Positions 9,266 through 17,162 of a stretch of 64,000 nucleotides of DNA are shown one piece after another. Origin of the DNA: Rhizobium sp. JAB6 (GTDB lineage: Bacteria; Pseudomonadota; Alphaproteobacteria; Rhizobiales; Rhizobiaceae); contig NZ_PYJQ01000009.1 of assembly GCF_003024605.1 (NCBI RefSeq), positions 186,001 through 250,000 of the forward strand, written 5' to 3'. A program made the position numbers and the translations under genes. Each line of letters opens with the position of its first letter. Position 1 is the first letter of the stretch. The notes below the pieces were generated by a model, which had not been told where the DNA came from, did not search any database, and saw only the letters and a program-made list of their open reading frames with translations.

Positions 9266-9520
9266 TCACCAGTTGCCGTTGACGCCGCAACCGGCCGGCG
9301 GCAGCGTCTTGTGCTCGAAGCGAGCCTTCAGCATCGCGCACCCCCTGTCGCGGATAGGCCCGGGCATCATGGAGTTGAGGCCGATGCCCACTTCATCGAA
9401 GGGATCATCGGCGTAGGCGACATAGGCATACCAGCGCCCGCCAATGACGATAACGATGGCAATCAGGGCAGCAATGAGCGCCCTTCCCGGGCTTCTTTTT
9501 CGTCGCGGTACGTTGTCCAT
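9266..9520 (-). CDS. Small membrane-anchored protein of unknown function
   Basis: An 84-residue protein with a basic N-terminus (RRKRSPGR), a single hydrophobic helix at about residues 13-28 (ALIAALIAIVIVIGG), then a ~55-residue likely periplasmic tail. The tail holds two cysteines (RGCAMLKARF and PPAGCGVNGNW) that could form a disulfide. I do not recognise the family; similar short proteins with this tail are, to my recollection, common in Rhizobiaceae. It sits downstream of, and on the same strand as, the extensin-like gene (~100 nt gap), so co-transcription is possible. Confidence 0.65.
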   Translation of the reverse strand: MDNVPRRKRSPGRALIAALIAIVIVIGGRWYAYVAYADDPFDEVGIGLNSMMPGPIRDRGCAMLKARFEHKTLPPAGCGVNGNW

Positions 9521-9623
9521 GAACCCCTCTGGTATCGGGCCGCGCAGTTCAGCGCAATTCCGCCGAAAGGTAAATCAGCTTTCCCCTTCGGCAAGGGTAG
9601 AAGTTGTCCCGGCAAAAGGCCGA

Positions 9624-10817
9624 TCAGAGGCTGCAATAGCGCCGGCCGCCCTTACGGTCCCTCAGGTCGAAATGGAAGTGGTTCCAGTGCTCCGGATTGC
9701 TGCCTGGGCCGAGCACGGTATCGAAATAGCGGCAACTGTCGCTGCGCACCGCCTTGAGCAACCGCCCTTCCCGGAAGGAGAACAGACCCTTCTTCCGCAC
9801 GTCGATCACATGCCCGTTTTTCAGGATGAAAGTGCCGACATCGATCGCGTTGCCATGCGCATGCTCCGACATCGGATTGTAGCGTTGCCGGCTGTTGTTC
9901 ATCCGCCGGCAGGAATAGCCGCCGAGCGGCACGATCGTGCCGATGCCCGTCCAGTAGCGCGTGCGCGCCGCCGGCGCCAGTTCGTTCTTCACCCATTTGG
10001 CGAAGGCGAGCGTCACCTGGCAATTCAACGTGACGGCGGGCCGCACCGCGATATTGCCTGAGAGGCCGCTGAGCGAAACCGGATAGGGAACCTGGCATGC
10101 AGGACCATTGGAGATCGCCGGCTTATCGGTATAGACGACGCCCATGCGCTGCAATTCCTGACGGCAGGCGATCTCCGAAGGCGGCATCATGCCCGGCGTC
10201 GATTGCGGCGCTTCGAACTGCTGATCAAGGCGTGGTATCGGATTTTCGACACGCGGCAGCATCGCGACCTCAGTTCCCGGCAACTGCCTCGAGATCCGTG
10301 ACCGATTGAGTTCGGCCTGTGCGGCCGGTCGCTGAACGATCGACCGGTTGGTCTGTACCGGCGCATCGGTGCCGATGCCATCGACCACGGGCTGGTCGGA
10401 CTGACCTTCGGCGATGTTCTGCTGCTCTTCCTGCGCCAAGCCGACCACCGAGGCGGATTGCGCCTCCTCGCTTGGACCGACGCCGAGTTCGGCATCCATA
10501 TTGACGCCTTGGGACGGAATGTCCGATTGCTGCGCCAGCCCGACCTCGACATCCGAGGTCGTCACGGCCTCGCCGGTTCCGTTGGAACGAACGGGGCCGG
10601 CACTCTTGTAACTGCTCGACGCGGAAACGACGGGATCCTGCACCCCTTGATAGGCAAATTGACGCTGCGGCACGCTGCGATGCGGCTTGATGGAGCCGAC
10701 GCGCGAGGAACTGTCGATGCCGGACGGCGGCACGAGGCTGTCGGCGGTGCAGGCGACCAGCGCCGACGATAGCAGCAATGGCAGCGCGACCCGCCGTAGA
10801 ATGGGTAAAATGGCCAT
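9624..10817 (-). CDS. Extensin-like C-terminal domain lipoprotein
   Basis: A 397-residue protein starting with a lipoprotein signal peptide (ILRRVALPLLLSSALVAC, lipobox LVAC with Cys at about residue 23). A low-complexity Ser/Gln/Val-rich linker of ~200 residues follows, and then an extensin-like domain (Pfam 06904) over the last ~180 residues. That domain carries SEHAHGNAIDVGTF and HWNHFHFDLR, the His/Asp pattern of M15-like metallopeptidases acting on peptidoglycan. I infer a cell-envelope role, probably murein processing; the name extensin-like is historical. The start at 10817 was picked because longer in-frame extensions would bury the signal peptide. Confidence 0.87.
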   Translation of the reverse strand: MAILPILRRVALPLLLSSALVACTADSLVPPSGIDSSSRVGSIKPHRSVPQRQFAYQGVQDPVVSASSSYKSAGPVRSNGTGEAVTTSDVEVGLAQQSDIPSQGVNMDAELGVGPSEEAQSASVVGLAQEEQQNIAEGQSDQPVVDGIGTDAPVQTNRSIVQRPAAQAELNRSRISRQLPGTEVAMLPRVENPIPRLDQQFEAPQSTPGMMPPSEIACRQELQRMGVVYTDKPAISNGPACQVPYPVSLSGLSGNIAVRPAVTLNCQVTLAFAKWVKNELAPAARTRYWTGIGTIVPLGGYSCRRMNNSRQRYNPMSEHAHGNAIDVGTFILKNGHVIDVRKKGLFSFREGRLLKAVRSDSCRYFDTVLGPGSNPEHWNHFHFDLRDRKGGRRYCSL

Positions 10818-11052
10818 AATCCTGATCCGCTGCCCCAGCCACGGTCGGTAACGATTACAAATCCTAAATGCGAAGGGTGAACGAAAGCTTACCGCAGGTG
10901 ATCTCGGTGTTTCACGCAGGTACCGCGTCACCGCACGGTGGCTTGAAGCAAAGCACCCACGGAGTCCTCCATGGAAATGCGGCTATGGCTTTTCCATCGC
11001 GGCCGGATTGCATAGGCTGCTTGTCGGACTCGACCGCAAACAGGAGCTATGA

Positions 11053-11442
11053 ATGAACGACAGCGTCAAACCGAGAGGCGAGCTCACATTGCGCACGCTT
11101 GCCATGCCCGCCGACGCCAATCCCGCCGGCGATATTTTCGGTGGCTGGGTCATGGCGCAGATGGACTTGGCAAGCGGCATCCGCGCCGCCGAGCGGGCGC
11201 GCGGCCGCGTGGTGACAGCCGCGGTCAAAGAAATGGCCTTCGAGCTGCCGGTCAAGATCGGCGATACGCTGAGCGTCTTCACCGACATCGAACGCGTCGG
11301 CCGCACCTCGATCACGCTGAGCGTCGAAGCGTGGGCGCACCGCGCCCGTTACAACAGCCTCGAAAAGGTTACGGCGGCGACATTCATCATGGTCGCGCTC
11401 GATGAGAACGGCCTGCCGAAGGCCGTACCGGAGGAGAGCTGA
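11053..11442 (+). CDS. Acyl-CoA thioesterase, YciA/hotdog family
   Basis: A 129-residue hotdog-fold protein. The segment ANPAGDIFGGWVMAQMDLAS near residue 22 is the YciA/acyl-CoA hydrolase signature and includes the catalytic Asp; the central helix and following strands (VTAAVKEMAFELPVKIGD) fit. It would hydrolyse acyl-CoA esters in the cytoplasm. The ATG at 11053 has AGGAG about 7 nt upstream; an out-of-frame ATG at 11049 overlaps it. It is followed after 4 nt by a membrane protein gene in the same direction. Confidence 0.9.
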   Translation: MNDSVKPRGELTLRTLAMPADANPAGDIFGGWVMAQMDLASGIRAAERARGRVVTAAVKEMAFELPVKIGDTLSVFTDIERVGRTSITLSVEAWAHRARYNSLEKVTAATFIMVALDENGLPKAVPEES

Positions 11443-11446
11443 CGCT

Positions 11447-12037
11447 ATGGGTTCCGCGCACACACCGGAAGTCTATGTCTATATCAGGACTGTCATGAGC
11501 ATGGTGATCGGCCTTTCGCTGGCTCAGCTTCTGACCAGGCTTGCCGGTTTCGTGCAGTCGCCTGGCAAGAGCAAGATCTACCTCGTCCATATCGGCTGGG
11601 TGGTATCCATGTTCCTCTTCATCATCCATTTCTGGTGGTGGGAGTATCGGCTGCAATCCGTTGCGCAGATCAATTTCGGCGTCTATCTCTTCCTCATCTG
11701 CTTCTGCTGCCTCTTCTATTTCCTCTGCGTATTGCTCAATCCGCCTTCGGTCGAGGATTATGGCGGCTTCGAGGAATATTTCATCTCCCGCCGCCATTGG
11801 TTCTTCGGCCTGCTCGCCGTCACCTACGCCGTCGACCTCATCGACACATTGCTGAAGGGTGAAGCCTATTTCCGATCGCTCGGCTGGGAATATCCCATAC
11901 GCAATATCGTCTATGTCATCCTTTGCATCATCGCCTCGATTACCGCAAACCGGCGCTTCCAGGCGGCATTCGTGATCGTCGGGCTGATCTATCAGATCAC
12001 ATGGATCTTCCGCCTCTACGACGTGCTGCCGGCATAG
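11447..12037 (+). CDS. Conserved integral membrane protein, unknown function
   Basis: A 196-residue protein with about six hydrophobic segments (for example VMSMVIGLSLAQLLTRLAGF, FLFIIHFWWWEY and YLFLICFCCLFYFLCVLL) and short charged loops. I do not recognise a named family. The start at 11447 (MGSAHTPEVYVY) follows the thioesterase stop by 4 nt, with the GGAGGAGAG near 11431-11439 acting as ribosome site. A further in-frame start at 11402 overlaps the thioesterase and is less likely. The tight spacing suggests an operon, but nothing in the sequence links their functions. Confidence 0.75.
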   Translation: MGSAHTPEVYVYIRTVMSMVIGLSLAQLLTRLAGFVQSPGKSKIYLVHIGWVVSMFLFIIHFWWWEYRLQSVAQINFGVYLFLICFCCLFYFLCVLLNPPSVEDYGGFEEYFISRRHWFFGLLAVTYAVDLIDTLLKGEAYFRSLGWEYPIRNIVYVILCIIASITANRRFQAAFVIVGLIYQITWIFRLYDVLPA

Positions 12038-12157
12038 CGGCCGCATCCTGGATAGGGCGTTAAATCCACTGCATTGGGTTCCTGCGATCCTTGACCAAGA
12101 CATCGCCATATTGTTCAGATCGATTACGGTCTGGGACGCAGGTGGGAGACTCGAGCC

Positions 12158-13750
12158 TTGAAGACAACGAGCTATGCATTGGGACTGGCGCTCGCTCTTT
12201 CGCTGCCCTGGCTTGCTCACGCCGAGGATCCGGTCCCAGGCCCCGCCAATACGGCGATCGACCTGAAATATTGGGTGGAATTCGCAAAACAGGGCAATCC
12301 CGCCGCCCAATACGGTCTCGGCTATCGCTACGCCAACGGTCAGGGCGTGGAACAGGATGACGCTCAGGCTGTCGATTGGTATCGGAGATCGGCGGAGCAA
12401 GGCAATGCGCAGGCCCAATATGCATTGGCCTACATGTATGCCAGCGGCCGCGGCGTCGATACGGATCTGAAGCAGGCAAACGACTGGTATTTGAAGGCGG
12501 CACAAGCCGGCAATGCCGATGCTCAATATGCCATCGGCTATTCCTATGCCAACGGCCGCGGCATGGCTGTCAGTAACGAAGACGCTGTCACCTGGTACCA
12601 GAAATCCGCCGCCCAGGGACAGGCGCAGGCGCAATATGCGCTCGGCTATATGTATGCCAATGGCCTGGGCGTGCATCAGGACGCGTCAGTCGCACTCGGC
12701 TGGTATCGCAAAGCCGCCGACCAGGGTCGGCCCGATGCCCAATACGCGATCGGCTACATGTACGACAACGGTCAAGGTACGGAAGAAGACCGGGAGCAGG
12801 CGGTCGCCTGGTACAAAAAGGCCGGCGACCAAGGAAGCGCGCAGGGTCTCTATGCGGTCGGCTACGCCTATGCCAACGGCAAGGGTGTCGCGCGGAACGA
12901 TGCCGAAGCCTATTCCTGGTATATGAAAGCCGCCCTAAAAGGCCGCGCCGACGCGCAATACGCCGTCGGCTACAGTCTTGCAAACGGGATAGGCGTCGAC
13001 CGAGACTACAGGCAGGCGCTGCAATGGTATCGTAAAGCTGCCGACCAGGGCCGCCCCGACGCGCAATATGCCATCGGCTATCTTTACGCCAACGGTCAGG
13101 GCGTGAAGGTGGATGATGACAGCGCGGTGAGATGGTATCGCAAGGCCGCTGAACATGGCGACGCCCAGGGCCAATATGCTCTCGCCTATATGTACGCAGC
13201 CGGTCGCGGCGTTGGCAGGGACAATGGCAAGGCCTTTGACTGGTACCAGAAAGCGGCCAGCCAGGGTCATGCCGATGCCCAATATGCCCTCGGCTACATG
13301 TACGAAAACGGACTGGGTACGACGGCCGACAAATCGGCCGCCGCCAGCTGGTACCGCAAGGCGGCCGACCGGAACAATTCACAGGGCGAATATGCCCTCG
13401 CCTACCTTTATTATCAGGGCGCCGGCATTCCCAAGGACTATGGCCAAACGGCCGCTCTCTTTCGCAAAGCAGCCGATCAGGGCGACGCTCGGGCGGAATA
13501 CGGTCTTGGATATCTGTATTATAACGGCTATGGCGTGCCAAAGGACTCCACGATCGCTGCCGACTGGTTCAATAAGGCGGCGGCCAAGGGATTGCCGGAG
13601 GCGCAGCACGGACTCAGCTACATGGAAGCCAATGGCGACGGCCCCATCAAGGATCTCGGACCCCTGGGACAAGGCGCCGCCGGCAAAAAGGGCACGGGCG
13701 TCAGCACCGGCTGGGTCTTGTTTCATTTGCTGATGGCGCTCATGCCGTAA
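12158..13750 (+). CDS. Exported Sel1-repeat (TPR-like) protein, 530 aa
   Basis: A TTG start opens a signal peptide (ALGLALALSLPWLAHA, cleavage before EDPV), preceded by GGTGGGAG. Almost the whole mature protein is tandem Sel1-like repeats of 36 residues, about 12-13 copies with the pattern AQYALGYMYANGxGVxxDxxxAxxWYRKAA. The array forms an alpha-alpha solenoid used for protein-protein contacts, here in the periplasm. The C-terminal ~35 residues depart from the repeat and end in a hydrophobic GWVLFHLLMALMP that could be a membrane anchor. In rhizobia Sel1 proteins include ExoR-type regulators, but this is much longer and not ExoR. Confidence 0.88.
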   Translation: MKTTSYALGLALALSLPWLAHAEDPVPGPANTAIDLKYWVEFAKQGNPAAQYGLGYRYANGQGVEQDDAQAVDWYRRSAEQGNAQAQYALAYMYASGRGVDTDLKQANDWYLKAAQAGNADAQYAIGYSYANGRGMAVSNEDAVTWYQKSAAQGQAQAQYALGYMYANGLGVHQDASVALGWYRKAADQGRPDAQYAIGYMYDNGQGTEEDREQAVAWYKKAGDQGSAQGLYAVGYAYANGKGVARNDAEAYSWYMKAALKGRADAQYAVGYSLANGIGVDRDYRQALQWYRKAADQGRPDAQYAIGYLYANGQGVKVDDDSAVRWYRKAAEHGDAQGQYALAYMYAAGRGVGRDNGKAFDWYQKAASQGHADAQYALGYMYENGLGTTADKSAAASWYRKAADRNNSQGEYALAYLYYQGAGIPKDYGQTAALFRKAADQGDARAEYGLGYLYYNGYGVPKDSTIAADWFNKAAAKGLPEAQHGLSYMEANGDGPIKDLGPLGQGAAGKKGTGVSTGWVLFHLLMALMP

Positions 13751-13805
13751 CGGTTACGAAGCGCTTGGCATGTTAATTCAACGGATTTCGACTGAGGGGT
13801 AGATC

Positions 13806-14876
13806 GTGAACTGGAAGAAGGGGGCAGCAGGTCTGCTCTTGGTGCTGGCGTCCGTGGGAGCCGCACAAGCCGATGTCGGAAGAAACAGCTACGATCGCGG
13901 CGATATCAAATCCGGTCTGGATTACTGGCGTCCGCTGGCGAGCAAGGGCAATGCCACCGCACAGCTGAAACTCGGGCAAATGTATGAGCAGGGCAACGGC
14001 GTCGAAAAGAACCTTACGCTCGCGCTCAGCTGGTACAGGAAGGCCGCCGATCAGGGCAATGCCGAAGCGCAATTCAATGTCGGCACCATGTACGATCAGG
14101 GTGAAGGCGTTGCCGCCGACAAGAGCCAGGCCATTGCCTGGTACAGGAAGGCTGCGGCACAAGGATACCTCAATGCGCAATATAATCTCGGCGTAGTCTA
14201 CGACACGGGCCAAGGCGTAGCCCAGGACAAGCAGGAGGCGTTTGCCTGGTATAGCAAGGCCGCGGAACAGGGCGATGCGGATGCACAGTTCAATGTCGGC
14301 ACCATGTATGATCAGGGCGATGGCACGGGCAAGGACAAGAGGAAGGCCGTCATCTGGTATCACAAGGCGGCCGAACAGGGAAAAGTCGAGGCGCAATTCA
14401 ATCTGGGCATCATGTATCGCGACGGCGAAGGCGTTGCCAAGGACGGCGCTGCGGCCTTCTCCTGGTTCAAGAAGGCGGCCGATCAAGGCGACGCCGGCGC
14501 GCAGTTCAATATCGGAGCCATGTATGCCGACGGCGACGGGATCAAGCAGGATCAGGCCGAGGCGATCACATGGTTTCTGAAAGCGGCGGCGCAGAACGAT
14601 GTCGAGGCCGAATACAATCTCGGCGTCATGTTTCGCGATGGCGAGGGCGTTCCCAAGAACGGTCATCGAGCCGTCTACTGGTTCGAGCGGGCGGCGGAGC
14701 ATCGCTATGCCGGCGCGGCCTATAATCTCGCCATGATGTACCGCGACGGCGATGGCATCGCCGCGGATGCGGTCAAGGCGGCAGAATGGTTCCGCAAGGC
14801 GAAGCATCTCGGCTATGACGACGGCGAAGACCAACAGCAGGAAGACCGCTCCGGCGGACAGCCTATCCCGATTTGA
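13806..14876 (+). CDS. Exported Sel1-repeat (TPR-like) protein, 356 aa
   Basis: A GTG start after GAGGGGTAGATC opens a signal peptide (GAAGLLLVLASVGAAQA, cleavage before DVGRNS). About eight Sel1 repeats of 36 residues follow, with the consensus AQFNVGTMYDQGxGVxxDxxxAxxWYxKAA. The repeat register and inner positions differ from the neighbour (FNVG/YNLG rather than YALG/YAIG), so this is a related array rather than a simple copy. The tail is acidic and Gln-rich (DDGEDQQQED). It lies 55 nt after the first Sel1 gene in the same direction. It is probably a periplasmic scaffold or regulator working with, or in parallel to, its neighbour. Confidence 0.88.
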   Translation: MNWKKGAAGLLLVLASVGAAQADVGRNSYDRGDIKSGLDYWRPLASKGNATAQLKLGQMYEQGNGVEKNLTLALSWYRKAADQGNAEAQFNVGTMYDQGEGVAADKSQAIAWYRKAAAQGYLNAQYNLGVVYDTGQGVAQDKQEAFAWYSKAAEQGDADAQFNVGTMYDQGDGTGKDKRKAVIWYHKAAEQGKVEAQFNLGIMYRDGEGVAKDGAAAFSWFKKAADQGDAGAQFNIGAMYADGDGIKQDQAEAITWFLKAAAQNDVEAEYNLGVMFRDGEGVPKNGHRAVYWFERAAEHRYAGAAYNLAMMYRDGDGIAADAVKAAEWFRKAKHLGYDDGEDQQQEDRSGGQPIPI

Positions 14877-15059
14877 CGGGTCGACCGACCCGTACCATCA
14901 TGCCCTGCCGGCCATTTGCCGCTGCCCCCGCCGCTTGCCGAAAACATGCTGATGCCCGTCAAGCAGCACGCCGGGGATTGCCTTTGCAAAGGAAGAGATG
15001 AAGACTGTCGCCGCGCCGCGCCTGATTTGCTGCTTCTTCTCTTGAGAGGATAGATCGCC

Positions 15060-15575
15060 GTGAACCTGAAATATCCCATGTTCCCCGTTTCGCTCCTACC
15101 GCCGCTTCGCATGGCTTTGCTGACGGCGGCGATCATACTGCCGCTGTCTCCGCTTCCGATGGCGGCAACGCCGGCCGAAGCTGCTCCGGCTTCGTGCTGG
15201 TCGCTGCTGCAGAGCAAATTTGGTCCGCAGATCGAGAAGTCGGTGAACGAAGCCGACCCTTGCAAGAAGCTGCCGGGTGTCGATCACAAGGACCAGTTCG
15301 AGGTAAAATCGCTCGACGTCTGCGACGGTCCGAATGGCGGCCTCCAGATCAACGCCCATGCCGAGATGGCCTGCAAATCGCATGGCGTGCTGAAGACGAC
15401 GATCAAGGGTCAGCTCGATGCCGCCATGACCGTTGATGTCGGCGCATGCCACATCACCGACCTGCATCTCGGCATCAATGGCCCGATCGGCGAGTTGATC
15501 TCTTCAGTCGGAGGTCTGCAGGAAGTTGCCCGCGGCTTTGCCCAGGCCAAGATCTCGGAAATTTGCGGAAAGTGA
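15060..15575 (+). CDS. Exported protein of unknown function
   Basis: A 171-residue product from a GTG start after TTGAGAGGATAG. The N-terminal ~42 residues form a signal peptide ending near PAEAAPA. The mature part has six cysteines in pairs (SCWSLL, DPCKKLP, LDVCDGPNG, EMACKSHG, VGACHITD and SEICGK), suggesting a disulfide-stabilised periplasmic domain of beta-rich character. I do not recognise the family. It lies 183 nt after the second Sel1 gene and converges on an MFS gene. Confidence 0.75.
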   Translation: MNLKYPMFPVSLLPPLRMALLTAAIILPLSPLPMAATPAEAAPASCWSLLQSKFGPQIEKSVNEADPCKKLPGVDHKDQFEVKSLDVCDGPNGGLQINAHAEMACKSHGVLKTTIKGQLDAAMTVDVGACHITDLHLGINGPIGELISSVGGLQEVARGFAQAKISEICGK

Positions 15576-15580
15576 CCGAC

Positions 15581-15607
15581 AAGGGCCGACGGTATCGGCC
15601 GGCCCTT
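15581..15607 (+). terminator. Hairpin between convergent genes
   Basis: AAGGGCCG (15581-15588) pairs with CGGCCCTT (15600-15607) just after the stop of the exported-protein gene. There is no T-tract on either strand, so this is at best a weak or factor-assisted terminator. Confidence 0.4.
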
Positions 15608-15630
15608 GCTGATCATGACGGCGATCCTGT

Positions 15631-16881
15631 TCAGGCCCGTACGGCACTGTCCGCTTGCCCCGCATCCTTGCCGCCGAACCGAACACCCTTCTTCTCGAAG
15701 CCAAAGCCGGCAAAAACGGCGACCACGACGGCGACGATGCAGGCAACGATCAACAGCGCCAGCGCATAATCCCCGCCCCATCGCTTGGCCAGCCCCGCCT
15801 GGATCGAGGCATTGCCCGAAGCCAGCAGATTGCCGAGCTGATAAGCAAATCCGGGGAAGGTGCCGCGCACCTCGTCCGGCGACAATTCGTTGAGATGGAC
15901 GGGAACGATGCCCCAGGCGCCCTGCACGAACAGCTGCATCAGGAAGGCGCCGATCGCGAGCATCACCGGCCCGTGTCCCCAGACCCAGAGCGGGGCGACG
16001 GGTATGGCCAGCAGCGCCGCGATGACGATCGTCCGCCGCCTGCCCCAGCGCTGCGACAGGGAACCGAAGGTCAGGCCTCCGACAATCGCGCCGATATTGT
16101 AGACGATTGCGATGGCGCCCACCGTATAGGAATCATATTGCCGCTGGGTTTCCAGGAAGGTCGGATAGAGATCCTGGGTGCCGTGGCTGAAGAAATTGAA
16201 CGCGGTCATGAGAAGCACGGCCCAGAGGAAGAGCGGGATGTTCTCGCGCAACACGGTGAGAAACGGCCGCTGCGGCTTCGCCTGCCGCTGCAGGAAGGCC
16301 GGAGATTCCTCCACATTGCGCCTGATATAGAGCACCAGCAGCGCAGGCACCGCGCCGACGAAGAACATGCCGCGCCAGCCAATGATCGGAAACAGGAGGA
16401 AGAAGACGATCGAGGCGATCAGATAGCCCGAGGGATAACCGGCCTGCAGGATACCCGACACCAGACCACGGGAGTCCTCCGGTATCGTCTCCATGACGAG
16501 CGATGCGCCGACACCCCATTCCCCGCCCATGGCGACGCCGAAAAGCGCGCGCAGAACGAGAAACATCGTCAGGCCGGTCGAAAAGCCGGTCAGGAACTCG
16601 AAGACGGAATAAAGCAGGACGTCGACCATCAAGGTCGTGCGCCGCCCGAAGCGATCCGCCGCCAGCCCGAAGATCAGGGCGCCGACCGGCCGCATAGCGA
16701 GCGTGAGGAAGATCGCCACGGCAACCGCGGGGACATCCGTGTGAAACTCTTCGGCTATATGCTTCAGAACGAAAACCAAAATAAAGAAATCGAAAGCGTC
16801 CAATGTCCAGCCCAGATAGGCCGCGATCACAGTGTTTCGTTGCTGGGGGGACAAGGAACGTAAGCTATCCAATGCGGTCAT
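15631..16881 (-). CDS. MFS transporter, SHS/metabolite:H+ symporter type
   Basis: A 416-residue twelve-helix carrier. The N-terminal YLGWTLDAFDFFILVFVL is typical of the sialate/lactate:H+ (SHS) branch, and the loop 2-3 motif GLAADRFGRRTTLMVD matches the MFS A-motif. The loop between helices 6 and 7 (IRRNVEESPAFLQRQAKPQ) is also usual for this branch. Likely substrates are monocarboxylates or aromatic acids; sequence alone does not decide. The start at 16881 (MTALDSLRSLS) fits family alignments; the long upstream extension has no family similarity. It diverges from uvrB. Confidence 0.88.
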   Translation of the reverse strand: MTALDSLRSLSPQQRNTVIAAYLGWTLDAFDFFILVFVLKHIAEEFHTDVPAVAVAIFLTLAMRPVGALIFGLAADRFGRRTTLMVDVLLYSVFEFLTGFSTGLTMFLVLRALFGVAMGGEWGVGASLVMETIPEDSRGLVSGILQAGYPSGYLIASIVFFLLFPIIGWRGMFFVGAVPALLVLYIRRNVEESPAFLQRQAKPQRPFLTVLRENIPLFLWAVLLMTAFNFFSHGTQDLYPTFLETQRQYDSYTVGAIAIVYNIGAIVGGLTFGSLSQRWGRRRTIVIAALLAIPVAPLWVWGHGPVMLAIGAFLMQLFVQGAWGIVPVHLNELSPDEVRGTFPGFAYQLGNLLASGNASIQAGLAKRWGGDYALALLIVACIVAVVVAVFAGFGFEKKGVRFGGKDAGQADSAVRA

Positions 16882-17162
16882 AATGATCCTCCGACCGGAT
16901 GGCGGCGGCGAGGCGGGCAATACCGGATGCCGTCGAAGCTGGGGGAACCCGGCACTGGCCGGGCATGTCGACGTTGCGGCTGGTTCCTCCTTGGCGCCTG
17001 CGAGGATCGCGCTATGCGGACTTTGGATCGGCGATAGCGCATCGGCCGCCCTTGGGTTGTAACATATTTGACATCTCCGGCGAATGGAAAAATCCGCCAT
17101 TCGTTTCCCTTTTGTACTCTTTGCCTCTTCACATCGGCGCGATCTGTCGCCATATTCGCCCC

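Noticed and set aside
17103..17117. LexA-like site before uvrB (GTTT-N7-GTAC)
   Set aside because: Two of eight positions differ from the alphaproteobacterial GTTC-N7-GTTC consensus; too weak to list, although uvrB is often SOS-controlled.
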